DNA of 64,000 nt from Cellulomonas sp. APG4 (GTDB lineage Bacteria; Actinomycetota; Actinomycetes; Actinomycetales; Cellulomonadaceae): assembly GCF_009996735.1 (NCBI RefSeq), contig NZ_JAACYI010000011.1, forward strand, positions 62,001-126,000, read 5' to 3'. This document shows, one piece after another, positions 7,909 to 16,863 of this stretch. Position 1 is the first letter of the stretch, and each line of letters starts with the position of its first letter. Below the pieces are notes generated by a model. It saw only the letters and a program-made list of their open reading frames with translations, was not told the origin of the DNA and did no database searches. The translations under genes and the position numbers were made by a program.

Positions 7909-8933
7909 CGGCCCGTGCCGTCGACGGCGTGCTCGTCGATCGCCCGCAGCTCGTCGTCGGTGAGCGGCGGCCCCGCGAGCGCACGCACGTTGTCCTCGAG
8001 CTGGGCCACGCTGCTCGCCCCGATGAGGGCCGACGTCACGCGCTCGTCCCGCAGCACCCAGGTGAGCGCGAGCTGCGCGAGGCTCTGGCCCCGGGCCGAC
8101 GCGATCGCGTCGAGCGCACGCGCCCGGGCGAGGTACGTCTCGCTCACGTTCTCGGCGCTGATCCACCGGCCCTGGGCGGCGCGCGAGCCGGGCGGCACGT
8201 CGCCGCCCAGGTAGCGAGAGGTCAGCAGACCCTGCGCGAGCGGGCTGAACACGATCATCCCGATCCCGAGGTCACCCACGGCGTCGAGCAGGCACTCGGT
8301 CTCGCCCTCGGCGACCTGCTCGACGTGCCGGTTGAACATCGAGTAGCTGGGCTGGTGGATCAGCAGGGGCGTGCCCATCTCGGCGAGGATCCGCGCGGCC
8401 TCGCGCGTGCGCGACGGCGGGTAGTTCGAGACCCCCGCGTACAGGGCCTTGCCGCTCGTCACCGCGGTGTGCAGGGCACCCATCGTCTCCTCGAGGGGCA
8501 CCGTGGGGTCCGGGCGGTGGGAGTAGAAGACGTCGACACGGTCCGTGCCCATGCGGCGCAGCGACTGGTCGAGCGACGACAGCAGGTACTTGCGCGACCC
8601 GCCGTCGCCGTATGGCCCGGGCCACATGTCGTACCCGGCCTTGGTCGAGATCACGAGCTCGTCGCGGTACGGGCGCAGGTCCGTCGCGAGGACCCGACCG
8701 AACACCTCCTCGGCCGCACCGGGTGGGGGGCCGTAGTTGTTGGCGAGGTCGATGTGCGTGATGCCGAGGTCGAACGCCCGCAGCAGGATCGCGCGCTGGA
8801 CCCCGCTCGTGTGCTGGTCGCCGAAGTTGTTCCAGAGGCCGAGCGACAGGGCGGGCAGGTCGAGCCCGCTGCGACCGCTGCGCCGGTAGGCCATCGTGTC
8901 GTAGCGGTCCTCGGCGGCGGCGTAGGGCGTCAT
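7905..8933 (-). CDS. aldo-keto reductase, YghZ-like
   Basis: 342-residue NADPH-dependent aldo/keto reductase. It resembles E. coli YghZ, which reduces L-glyceraldehyde 3-phosphate and detoxifies methylglyoxal. The [20 protein letters not shown]-terminus, the D-x-A-N-x-Y active-site segment (HIDLANNYG), the catalytic-lysine strand ([13 protein letters not shown]), the YSHRPDP histidine motif and the C-terminal NADP-binding IGASS are all visible. It is the first gene of a minus-strand run with two DUF202 proteins. A TAGCGT hexamer ends 7 nt before the ATG, so the mRNA is probably leaderless. Confidence 0.88.
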   Translation of the reverse strand: MTPYAAAEDRYDTMAYRRSGRSGLDLPALSLGLWNNFGDQHTSGVQRAILLRAFDLGITHIDLANNYGPPPGAAEEVFGRVLATDLRPYRDELVISTKAGYDMWPGPYGDGGSRKYLLSSLDQSLRRMGTDRVDVFYSHRPDPTVPLEETMGALHTAVTSGKALYAGVSNYPPSRTREAARILAEMGTPLLIHQPSYSMFNRHVEQVAEGETECLLDAVGDLGIGMIVFSPLAQGLLTSRYLGGDVPPGSRAAQGRWISAENVSETYLARARALDAIASARGQSLAQLALTWVLRDERVTSALIGASSVAQLEDNVRALAGPPLTDDELRAIDEHAVDGTGR

Positions 8934-8940
8934 GGACGCC

Positions 8941-8946
8941 ACGCTA
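8941..8946 (-). promoter_or_regulatory. -10 element of the aldo-keto reductase gene (leaderless)
   Basis: TAGCGT on the minus strand, with 7 nt between it and the ATG at 8933. Transcription would begin at or next to the start codon. Confidence 0.5.
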
Positions 8947-9153
8947 CCGACGCCGTCCGGCCGTTCGGGTGACGTGGCCGGTTCAGCGCGCGCCCCGGGC
9001 CCGCCGCTGCGATCCTGCTCGCGTACCCGCGGGGGTACGTCACCCGCTCGTGGGGACACTTCACCCGCCCGCGGCGTCACCTTCTCACCCTCGCCGCCGA
9101 TGGGACGTGGACGGCATCCCCCGCTGCCTGCGCCCCCACCCCCAGGAGACCCC

Positions 9154-10701
9154 GTGTTCCGACGCCCTGCCCCCGCGCGCGACCACACCGCCGAGCTCAC
9201 GGAGGCACGCGCCGACGTCGCCGCGGTGACCGCCGTCGTGACAGCCCTCGCCCGCACGTCGACCGTCGAGGAGGCCGTGGACGTCGCCCTCGGCACCATC
9301 CGGGACACCTTCGGCTGGGCGTACGGCTCGTACTGGCGGCTGGACCCGGAGGCCCAGGTGCTGCGGTTCGCTCAGGAGTCCGGCGACGCCGGGGCGGAGT
9401 TCCGCGAGGTCACCCGGAGCGCGTCGTTCGCCCGCGGCATCGGCCTCTCGGGCCGCACCTGGAAGGCGCGCGACCTCGTGTTCGTCGCCGACCTCGGCAC
9501 CCTCACGGACTGCGTGCGCGCACCCGCGGCGCGCCGGGCGGGGGTGCGCTCGGGCGTGTGCCTGCCGATCGTGGAGGACGGTGCGGTCGTCGGGACCATG
9601 GACTTCTTCACCACCGGGACCATCGAGCCGAGTCCCGCGCGCCTCGACGCCCTGCGCAGCGTCGGCGTGCTCGTCTCGCAGGCCATCGCACGGCTGCGCG
9701 CCGCGTGCGTCCAGGCCGAGGCGGCCCAGGACGTCGCGGCGGTCGCGGCGGTGCTGCGGCAGGTGAGCGCCGCGACGACGCGCGAGCAGGCGCTGGCCGC
9801 GGCGCTCGACACGATCCGGTCCGGCTTCACGTGGGACTACGGCTCCTACTGGGCCGTGGACCAGGCCGACCGCGAGCTGCGCTTCGTGCAGGAGTCGGGC
9901 GACGCCGGGGCCGAGTTCCGCCGGGTGACCCGGGCCGCCTCGTTCCCCGAGGGCGTGGGCGTCGCGGGCCGCGCGTGGCAGGCACGGGACATGGTCGTCG
10001 TGCCGGACCTCGCCGAGGTCCACGACTGCGTGCGTGCCCCCGCCGCGCGGCGCGCGGGCGTGCGCTCGGGCGTGTGCCTCCCGATCGTCGTCGGCGGCGA
10101 GGTCGTGGGCACCATGGACTTCTTCGTGACCCGCTCGGTGACGCTGAGCCCGGGCAGGATCCAGGCGCTGCGCGACACGGCGTTCCTCGTCGGTCAGGCC
10201 CTCGAGCGGTTCGCCGCGGCCGACCGCCTCGCGACCGCGGGGCGCGAGCTGGTCGCGTCGATCGAGGAGGTCGAGCGCAACGTGCTCGTCGCGACGACGG
10301 TCGCGACCGAGGGGCAGCACCTCGCCGAGACCGTGAGCGCCGAGGTCGCGGGCCTCGGCACGGCGAGCAGCGAGATCGGCAAGGTCGCCCAGGTGATCCA
10401 GGGCATCGCCGCGCAGACCAACCTGCTCGCGCTCAACGCGACCATCGAGGCCGCACGCGCGGGCGAGGCGGGCCGCGGGTTCGCCGTCGTCGCGGGTGAG
10501 GTCAAGGAGCTCGCCAACGAGACCGCACGCGCCACGACCGACGTGACCACGCGCATCGCCGCGATCCAGACCCAGGTGGACCAGGTGGTCGGGTCGATCG
10601 ACCGGATCCGCGAGACGGTCGACAGGATCAACGAGACGCAGACGCTCATCGGAGGCGTCCTGACCGAGCAGGTCGCGGTCACCAGGTCGATCGCGGGCTG
10701 A
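9154..10701 (+). CDS. soluble double-GAF methyl-accepting chemotaxis-type protein
   Basis: 515-residue cytosolic signal transducer. Two GAF domains (about residues 20-185 and 190-355) are close copies, offset by exactly 172 residues: YGSYW at 57 and 229, then [10 protein letters not shown] and [21 protein letters not shown] in both. The C-terminal 150 residues are the tip of an MCP signalling domain, with the hairpin segment [20 protein letters not shown] that contacts CheA/CheW. There is no transmembrane segment, and the methylation helices are short. GTG at 9154 follows AGGAG by five bases; the frame is open further upstream but without a site. No other chemotaxis gene is nearby. The ligand is unknown. 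Confidence 0.85.
   Translation: MFRRPAPARDHTAELTEARADVAAVTAVVTALARTSTVEEAVDVALGTIRDTFGWAYGSYWRLDPEAQVLRFAQESGDAGAEFREVTRSASFARGIGLSGRTWKARDLVFVADLGTLTDCVRAPAARRAGVRSGVCLPIVEDGAVVGTMDFFTTGTIEPSPARLDALRSVGVLVSQAIARLRAACVQAEAAQDVAAVAAVLRQVSAATTREQALAAALDTIRSGFTWDYGSYWAVDQADRELRFVQESGDAGAEFRRVTRAASFPEGVGVAGRAWQARDMVVVPDLAEVHDCVRAPAARRAGVRSGVCLPIVVGGEVVGTMDFFVTRSVTLSPGRIQALRDTAFLVGQALERFAAADRLATAGRELVASIEEVERNVLVATTVATEGQHLAETVSAEVAGLGTASSEIGKVAQVIQGIAAQTNLLALNATIEAARAGEAGRGFAVVAGEVKELANETARATTDVTTRIAAIQTQVDQVVGSIDRIRETVDRINETQTLIGGVLTEQVAVTRSIAG
9322..10196 (+). repeat. internal duplication encoding the two GAF domains
   Basis: The coding sequence contains two diverged direct copies with a constant 516-nt offset: 9322 versus 9838 at the YGSYW codons, and 9511 versus 10027 at the CVRAPAARR codons. 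Several runs are almost identical at the nucleotide level, including GGAGTC(C/G)GGCGACGCCGGGG, which argues for a fairly recent duplication or ongoing conversion. Confidence 0.85.
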
Positions 10702-10704
10702 TGC

Positions 10705-11436
10705 TCAGGCGGCCGGGGCGCCCTCGTCCCGGTCGCCCCCGGCCCCCGAGGACGCCGTCAGGAAGCGGGCCTCGACGTCCCGGACCATCGGCCGGGCGTT
10801 GCGCCACAGCCAGAAGGTCAGCAGCGAGGCGACGAACCCGAGCACGTAGTCCGAGACGAGCACCACCAGTCCGGCCGTGACGACCAGCAGCGACACCACG
10901 CCCAGGGTCACGAGGGGGCGCGAGAGCACGAAGTAGATCCCGAGCCGGGCGACGTCACGCGTGCGGAAGGCGAAGACCGACGCGAGCACCAGGGCGTGCG
11001 CGGTCCACAGCACGACGACGAGCGCGACCACCCCCAGCGCGATCCCGAGGCTCGATGGGAGCCCGACCGCGGCCAGGTTCGCGGCGTTCACGCCCAGCAC
11101 GGTCAGCAGCGCGAGCGCGGGCACCCACAGGCGCAGCACGTCCAGCACGTTGAGCCGGTAGCCGCGCCAGAAGTGCCGCGCCGGGTGCTGGTCGGGCTCA
11201 CGGTCGCGGTCCCGCCACGCGAACAGGGCGGCCGAGACCGCGGGCCCCACCGGCAGCAGCATCAGCGCGACGAGCGGCAGGTTGCTCGTGTCGGGGCGCA
11301 GCAGCATCAGCGGGAGCGCCCCCGGGAGGCTCGCGAGCACGACGAGCAGGTCGATCACGACGAACCAGTAGACGAGCCCCGTGGCCCGCCCGATCGGTCC
11401 GGCGGCCGGGTCGTCCCTGTCGCGCTCGAGGCTCAT
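10705..11436 (-). CDS. YesL family membrane protein (DUF624)
   Basis: 243-residue integral membrane protein with five to six hydrophobic segments and the DUF624 pattern (FWRGYRLNVLDVLRLWVPALA, then a long hydrophobic C-terminal half ending in LTFWLWRNARPMV). DUF624/YesL genes typically accompany LplABC-type sugar importers, as in the Bacillus rhamnogalacturonan cluster. Here it follows GH42, GH39 and such an importer on the same strand. It converges with the MCP gene with three bases between stop codons. A GACACT hexamer ends 6 nt before the ATG and may be a weak leaderless promoter. Its molecular role in transport is not known. Confidence 0.8.
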   Translation of the reverse strand: MSLERDRDDPAAGPIGRATGLVYWFVVIDLLVVLASLPGALPLMLLRPDTSNLPLVALMLLPVGPAVSAALFAWRDRDREPDQHPARHFWRGYRLNVLDVLRLWVPALALLTVLGVNAANLAAVGLPSSLGIALGVVALVVVLWTAHALVLASVFAFRTRDVARLGIYFVLSRPLVTLGVVSLLVVTAGLVVLVSDYVLGFVASLLTFWLWRNARPMVRDVEARFLTASSGAGGDRDEGAPAA

Positions 11437-11470
11437 GCCGTCAGTGTCCCAGGGCTCGCACCCGCCGCGG

Positions 11471-13516
11471 TCACCCGCCCGCGCCGGCGCCGTCGACCTC
11501 GAGCACGAGGACGCGCGTGGGCTCGAGGTGCAGACGCTGCCCGACGGCGACCCGCTCACCCGTGAGCAGATCCGTCCCGTCGACGTGGGCCGTGACCTCG
11601 ACGGCCGCGTCGCCGTGGTGGAGCACGAACTCGTAGCGCCGTCCGCCGACCTCGCGCACCGCGTGCTCGACGCCGGGGACGTCGGCGAACGGGCCCACGA
11701 GCCCGTGCCGCTCCAGCACGCGCCGCAGCACCCAGTCCGTCCCCGCCTGGTCGAGCACCGTGCCCACGTACCAGGCCTCGCCCGCGCCGAACCCGTGCCG
11801 CGTCACGGCCGCGGTGCCCGCGTAGAAGTCGCTGCCGTAGGTGCCGACCACGGCCGCACCCTCGGGCAGCACGAGGTCGTGCACGAGCGACGCCGCGCCC
11901 ACCACCTCGGGCGCCCCGTCGGCGACGAGCCGCACCGGGTTCGTCTCGCCCGGCGGGCGGGCGTCGGTCTCGTCGACCCGCACGCCCACGAGGCGCGCGA
12001 GCGGCCCCGGGACGTCGGTGAGGAACGCGTTGTCGTCCTCGTCGACGCGGCCCGAGAGCACGGTCGTCACGACGGTGCCGCCCCGCTCGGCCACCTGCTC
12101 GAGCCGGGTAGCGAGGTCGCCCTTCACCATGTGCAGCAGCGGGGCGACGACGACGTCGTACCCCGTCAGGTCCGCGGTCACGGGCACGACGTCGACCTGG
12201 GCCCCGGCCTCCCACAGCGCGCGGTGGTACGAGATCAGCACCGGCGGGTACGCGAGGTGACGGTTGGGGCCGTCCGAGATCTCGACGGCCCACCACGAGT
12301 CCCAGTCGAACAGCAGCGCGACCCGCGCGGGGGTGCGGCCGCCCAGCAGCCGGTCCCCCGTGCGCTCGAGCTCAGCGCCCAGGCGCGCGGTCTCGGTGAA
12401 CACCCGGGTGTCCGTGCGGCCCGCGTGGCCCAGCACCGCGCCGTGGTACTTCTCACAGGCCCCGCGGGACTGCCGCATCTGGAAGTACAGGACGGCATCG
12501 GCCCCGTGCGCGACCGCCTGCCACGACCAGAGCCCCAGCACGCCGGGGCGCTTGACCGGGTTCACGTCACGGCTCGCCGTCACCGACGGCGTCTGCTCCA
12601 TGAGCCAGAACGGCTGCCCGCCCTTGAGCCCCCGCATCAGGGCGTGCGTGAGGGCCATGCGCGAGGCCGATCGCTCGTCGGGCGGGTAGTTGTCCCACGA
12701 CGCGAAGTCGAGGTGCTCGGCCCACCGGTGGTAGTCGATCGGTCGGTACATCCCCATGAAGTTGGTCGTCACCGGGAGGTCGGAGTGCTCCCGGATCGCG
12801 GCCTTCTCCTCGCGGAACGTGCGCAGCAGGTTGTCCGAGGTGAACCGCAGGTAGTCGAGGGTGATGCCCTGGAACGCCGTGTGGTTCGGGCCGCGCCAGT
12901 GCTCCGAGAGCGCGTTCGGCGGCACCACCTGCTCCCAGTCGCTGAAGCGGTGCGACCAGAACGTGGCGTTCCACGCGTCGTTGAGCCGGTCGAGCGTCCC
13001 GTACCGCTCGCGCAGCCACACCCGGAACTCCGCGGCGCACACGTCGCAGTAGCAGGCGCCGCCGTACTCGTTGTTGACGTGCCAGGCGATCACGGCCGGG
13101 TGGTCGGCGAAGGCGGCGGCGACCCGGCCCGCGAGCGCGGCGGCCGAGCGCCGGTACACCGGCGAGCTGGGGCACGCGTTGTGGCGCTGGCCGTAGACGT
13201 GCCGCCGACCCTCGAAGTCGGTGCGGTTGACCTCGGGGTGCCGGTGCGCGAGCCACGGGGGCAGGGCGCCGGTGCCGGTCGCGAGGCACACCTGTCGCCC
13301 CTCGGCGTGCGCGCGGTCGAGGATCCGCTCGAGCACCGTGAGGTCGTAGGTGTCCTCGTCGGGCTGGGTCAGGGACCACGCGAAGACCCCCACCGTGAGC
13401 GTGTCGATGCGCGCGAGGTCGAAGGCCGCGTGGTCGGCCGCCCAGACCTCCTCGGGCCACTGCTCGGGGTTGTAGTCGCCCCCGTACGGGAGACGGGACG
13501 TGCGCGGCAGGCTCAT
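11471..13516 (-). CDS. beta-galactosidase, glycoside hydrolase family 42 (zinc-site type)
   Basis: 681-residue GH42 enzyme starting with YGGDYNPEQWPEEVW. Acid/base is E150 in WHVNNEYGG and the nucleophile is E307 in WLMEQTPS. Unlike the GH42 at 2642 it keeps the structural zinc cysteines: C115, C155, C157 and C160 (CYCDVC). There is no signal peptide, so it acts in the cytosol. The ATG at 13516 overlaps the stop of the GH39 gene (ATGA), which implies a joint role in cutting imported oligosaccharides that contain both galactose and xylose- or uronate-type linkages. Confidence 0.93.
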   Translation of the reverse strand: MSLPRTSRLPYGGDYNPEQWPEEVWAADHAAFDLARIDTLTVGVFAWSLTQPDEDTYDLTVLERILDRAHAEGRQVCLATGTGALPPWLAHRHPEVNRTDFEGRRHVYGQRHNACPSSPVYRRSAAALAGRVAAAFADHPAVIAWHVNNEYGGACYCDVCAAEFRVWLRERYGTLDRLNDAWNATFWSHRFSDWEQVVPPNALSEHWRGPNHTAFQGITLDYLRFTSDNLLRTFREEKAAIREHSDLPVTTNFMGMYRPIDYHRWAEHLDFASWDNYPPDERSASRMALTHALMRGLKGGQPFWLMEQTPSVTASRDVNPVKRPGVLGLWSWQAVAHGADAVLYFQMRQSRGACEKYHGAVLGHAGRTDTRVFTETARLGAELERTGDRLLGGRTPARVALLFDWDSWWAVEISDGPNRHLAYPPVLISYHRALWEAGAQVDVVPVTADLTGYDVVVAPLLHMVKGDLATRLEQVAERGGTVVTTVLSGRVDEDDNAFLTDVPGPLARLVGVRVDETDARPPGETNPVRLVADGAPEVVGAASLVHDLVLPEGAAVVGTYGSDFYAGTAAVTRHGFGAGEAWYVGTVLDQAGTDWVLRRVLERHGLVGPFADVPGVEHAVREVGGRRYEFVLHHGDAAVEVTAHVDGTDLLTGERVAVGQRLHLEPTRVLVLEVDGAGAGG

Positions 13517-15039
13517 CGGGCGGCGCCGTCGGCGTACCCGGGGATGCGGGTGTCGTCGGTCCACGGCGGCGTCTGGTCGCGCACCGCGTCGAGCTCGACG
13601 AGCGTCACCTCGTGGCGCGCCAGGTGGAGGTCGAGCACGACGCGACCCGCGCTCACCGCGTGGGTCGCGTGCTCGACGGCGGGGCGCGAGGCGAGCTCGA
13701 GCGCGTCGCGCTGCGCGTGCGACGGCGCGCCTGGGCGGCCCATGCCGCGCCACGCCGACCACGCGTTGCCGTCGTGCTCGTTGACGCGGCGACGCAGCGC
13801 GAACGCGCGCCCGTCGCCGTCGGCCGCGACCGGGACGGACAGCTGCACGCGGTGCCCGTCGGACGCCGTCGTCGGGGAGCCGTCCACGGGCTGCCACGCG
13901 AGCACGGTGACGCGGCCGTCGTCGTGCCGGGTCACGAGGTGGTCCTCGCCGCGGGCGAGGACGTGGGGCCCGGCCTGGGCCATGAACGCGTAGAGGTGGT
14001 AGGTCGGCTTGCGCAGCAGGCCGTGCGTGAGCAGGCCGAAGCCGCCGTGGAAGAGCCCCGGCGCCACGCCGAGCTCCTCGAACACGTCGCTGAGGGTCCA
14101 GTAGGCGAACGACTCGACGTGCTCGCCGCCCGCGGTGAGCACCGGCGCGAGGTAGGCCGCGTTGTAGGCGGTGTCGTGCACCGGGTTGTCCGGTCGGTAG
14201 GACGTGTTGAACTCGCTGATGTGCACCGGCAGCCCCGCGAGCGCGGTGCCCTCGAGGTGCCGGGCCGGCGCGGCGAACTGCTCGAGCAGGTCCTGCGGAG
14301 GGCGCAGGTCCTGGTAGACGCCGAACGGCACGGGCTGCGCGGGACCCGAGGTGTACGCGTGGCGGCTCACGAAGTCGACGGGGACGTCACGCGAGGTGAC
14401 GTACTCCGCGAACGGCGCCCACCACTCGTCCGCCCCTGGCGAGAGGACGGGGCCGCCCACCTGGAGGCCCGCGTCCACGTCCTTGACCGCGCGCGCCGTG
14501 ACCTCGTAGAGCCGCAGGTACTCGGCCTGGTCGGCGTCCTTCCAGAAGATGTCGAGGTTCGGCTCGTTCCAGACCTCGATCGGCCACGTGCGGACCTCCT
14601 CGAGGCCGTACCTGTCGACGAGGTGGCGCAGCGTCGCGCGGACGAGCTCGGCCCACTCGGCGTACGAGCGGGGCGGCGTGATGTTCCCCTTCCACCAGAA
14701 CACCGTCTGGTCGCCCGAGGCGAGGTCGGCGGGCATGAACCCGAGCTCGAGGAAGGGCCGCACGCCCGCGGCGAGGTAGCGGTCCACCACCTCGTCGAGG
14801 TGGACGAACGTGTGCTGCACGCGCCGCTCGCCCTGCCACTCGTAGGCCCGGTGCACGGCCATGGCGTCGCTGAGCATGCCGTGGCCGCGGATCATCTCGA
14901 AGCCGATCTCGCGCGAGGCGAGCTCGAGCGCCTCGGAGTGGCCGCGGCGCAGGGACAGGTCCATGCGACCGGTCCCGACGCAACGGCGCCATGCGGACGA
15001 GAGCCGGGCGATCGGCTCGTTGGGCACCTGCACGTGCAC
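13513..15039 (-). CDS. glycoside hydrolase family 39 (beta-xylosidase-like)
   Basis: 508-residue intracellular glycosidase of GH39, a family containing beta-xylosidases and alpha-L-iduronidases. The acid/base glutamate E159 lies in WPIEVWNEPNLDIFWKDAD and the nucleophile E276 in PVHISEFNTSY. The TIM barrel spans about residues 30-340 and is followed by a beta-sandwich. The GTG at 15039 is supported by GAGGAG with a five-base spacer. Its stop overlaps the GH42 gene. The importer lies just upstream on the same strand, so this is probably one operon. Substrate by family: beta-xylosides most likely, but specificity cannot be fixed from sequence. Confidence 0.88.
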   Translation of the reverse strand: MHVQVPNEPIARLSSAWRRCVGTGRMDLSLRRGHSEALELASREIGFEMIRGHGMLSDAMAVHRAYEWQGERRVQHTFVHLDEVVDRYLAAGVRPFLELGFMPADLASGDQTVFWWKGNITPPRSYAEWAELVRATLRHLVDRYGLEEVRTWPIEVWNEPNLDIFWKDADQAEYLRLYEVTARAVKDVDAGLQVGGPVLSPGADEWWAPFAEYVTSRDVPVDFVSRHAYTSGPAQPVPFGVYQDLRPPQDLLEQFAAPARHLEGTALAGLPVHISEFNTSYRPDNPVHDTAYNAAYLAPVLTAGGEHVESFAYWTLSDVFEELGVAPGLFHGGFGLLTHGLLRKPTYHLYAFMAQAGPHVLARGEDHLVTRHDDGRVTVLAWQPVDGSPTTASDGHRVQLSVPVAADGDGRAFALRRRVNEHDGNAWSAWRGMGRPGAPSHAQRDALELASRPAVEHATHAVSAGRVVLDLHLARHEVTLVELDAVRDQTPPWTDDTRIPGYADGAAR

Positions 15040-15111
15040 GTGGTCTCCTCGGGAAGCGGTGGCCGGCCCGGCCGCGCGGGCGCGCGACCGGGCCGGTGCG
15101 ACGGGCCTGGG

Positions 15112-16770
15112 TCAGGCGTTGTTCTCCTGGTAGCGGTCCGCCGCGGTGTTCATGATGTCCACGAAGGCCTGCATGTTCTGGCCCTCGAGCTCGCTCACGT
15201 AGGCGTCCCACTCGGACAGGTCACGCTGGCCGGTGATGAAGGCCAGGGTGTTCTGCTTGGTGTAGTCCGCGAGCGCGGTCTGGTACAGGCTCGCCTGCTC
15301 GCGCTCGATCTCGTCGAGCGGGGCCGGCGGGTCGAGCGGCGCCTGCTCCTTGCTCGCCATCGACTCCATCCACGCCTTCTCCTCGTCGGTGATGTGCGTC
15401 ATCACGAGGTCGGTCGTGGAGCCGTGGGCGAGCGAGAAGACGCCGTTGAAGAAGCCCAGGTCGGACTGCAGGTGCGTGGTGCCCTCGGGGTTCTGGTGCA
15501 GGAACGTGATCTCGGGCAGCAGCGTGCGGTTGCCGTCGGCGTCGCGCTCGAAGGTCTCGCCCTCGATGCCCCAGCGCGCGAACTCCAGGCCCTCGTCGGA
15601 GTAGAACAGCCAGTCGAGGAACTGCAGCGTGGCGACGAAGTTCTCCTTCTCGGCCGCGTCCGAGGAGATCATGAAGCCGTTCTCGATGCGCATGCCGCCC
15701 ATGACGTCACCCGCGGGGCCCTCGGGCACGCGGATCTTGTTGAGCTCGAAGGTGCCCTCGCCCAGGTTCTCGGCCATCGAGGTGCGGTGGCTCAGGATCT
15801 CCTGCGAGTTGGTCGTCATGGCGAACGACTGCTCGTTGATGAGCTTGGCGACCGCCTGGTCGTCCTCCTGCGTGAAGCTCTCCGGGTCGAGCAGACCGTC
15901 GGCCACGAGACCCGCGAAGTACTCGACGAGGGCCTTGTACTCGTCCGTGGCGCCCGCGTACACGTACTCGCCGGCCTCCTCGTCGTACGTCATGCCGTCG
16001 CCGTAGCCCCAGCCGGCGACCGTGCCGAAGGACGGCGCGGCGACGTTGAGCAGGGCGTCCCCCTTCCAGCGGTCCGACCACGCGTACTGCGTGCCCTGGT
16101 CCTCCTTGATCGCGGCCAGCACGTCGGCGAGGTCCTCCCAGGTCCGGGGCTCCTCGACACCGGCCTGCTCCATGAGGTCGGTGCGCAGGCCGATCGTGTA
16201 GTCGTACCGGAGCGCCTCGTACAGGCCCGGCAGCATGTAGTACTTGCCGTCCTCCTGGCGCAGCGTGTCGAGCTCGGCCGCGAGGTCCCACTTCTCGACC
16301 TTGTCCTGGAAGTGCGGCATGAGCTCGACGTAGTCGCTGATCGGGAGGATCGCGCCCGAGGCGACGAACTGCGCCTCCTGGCCGGGGTAGGTCACCGAGA
16401 TCACGTCGGGCGCGTCGCCCGCACCGATGAGCACGCCCTTGCGCTGGTCCCAGTCGGACAGCGGAGCCGTGGTGATGTCGAACGTGACGTTGTTGCGCTC
16501 CTCGACCTCCTGGAAGAAGAGCCAGTCCTCGTCGAGCGGGTAGTTCGGGTGGTCGCGGTAGAGCAGCTCGATCGAGACCGGCTCGGTCGCGACGAACGTG
16601 TCGCCCACGCCGAAGTCGTCCATGGCGCCGACGTCCTTGCCGTCGAGCTCCTCGGCGTCGGGGCCGTCGACCGCGCCGCCCTCGCCGTCACCCGAGCCGC
16701 AGGCGACGAGGCCCAGGGCGAGGACTCCGGCGGTCGCGCCCGCGGCGAGGCGCTTCCGTGTGCTGAACAT
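15112..16770 (-). CDS. extracellular sugar-binding lipoprotein (LplA/YtcQ type)
   Basis: 552-residue substrate-binding lipoprotein of a carbohydrate ABC importer. A signal peptide with lipobox LVAC (C24) is followed by a Gly/Asp/Glu-rich linker and a large mature domain. The length (about 500-560) is typical of LplA/YtcQ proteins, which bind oligosaccharides, and longer than ordinary MalE-like proteins. AAGGGA lies just before the ATG. A GTTCGAAC palindrome lies 15-25 nt upstream of the start. It feeds the two permeases encoded next upstream. No ATPase gene is present in the cluster; such systems usually use a shared MsmX/MsiK-like ATPase. Confidence 0.9.
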   Translation of the reverse strand: MFSTRKRLAAGATAGVLALGLVACGSGDGEGGAVDGPDAEELDGKDVGAMDDFGVGDTFVATEPVSIELLYRDHPNYPLDEDWLFFQEVEERNNVTFDITTAPLSDWDQRKGVLIGAGDAPDVISVTYPGQEAQFVASGAILPISDYVELMPHFQDKVEKWDLAAELDTLRQEDGKYYMLPGLYEALRYDYTIGLRTDLMEQAGVEEPRTWEDLADVLAAIKEDQGTQYAWSDRWKGDALLNVAAPSFGTVAGWGYGDGMTYDEEAGEYVYAGATDEYKALVEYFAGLVADGLLDPESFTQEDDQAVAKLINEQSFAMTTNSQEILSHRTSMAENLGEGTFELNKIRVPEGPAGDVMGGMRIENGFMISSDAAEKENFVATLQFLDWLFYSDEGLEFARWGIEGETFERDADGNRTLLPEITFLHQNPEGTTHLQSDLGFFNGVFSLAHGSTTDLVMTHITDEEKAWMESMASKEQAPLDPPAPLDEIEREQASLYQTALADYTKQNTLAFITGQRDLSEWDAYVSELEGQNMQAFVDIMNTAADRYQENNA

Positions 16771-16863
16771 GACTGTCCCTTCGTTCGAACATCAGTGGTC
16801 GGTCTGGGATGTCGGGAGGCGCACGCGCGCCCGGTCACGCGGAGGGGGAAGGGGGCGCGGCCA

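Noticed and set aside
8934-9153. Flagellar-type (FliA) promoter before the MCP gene, and three imperfect TCACCCGC repeats
   Set aside because: A GCCGATGG segment resembles a FliA -10, but no TAAA-type -35 is at the right distance. The CACCCGC repeats are too short to support in such GC-rich DNA.
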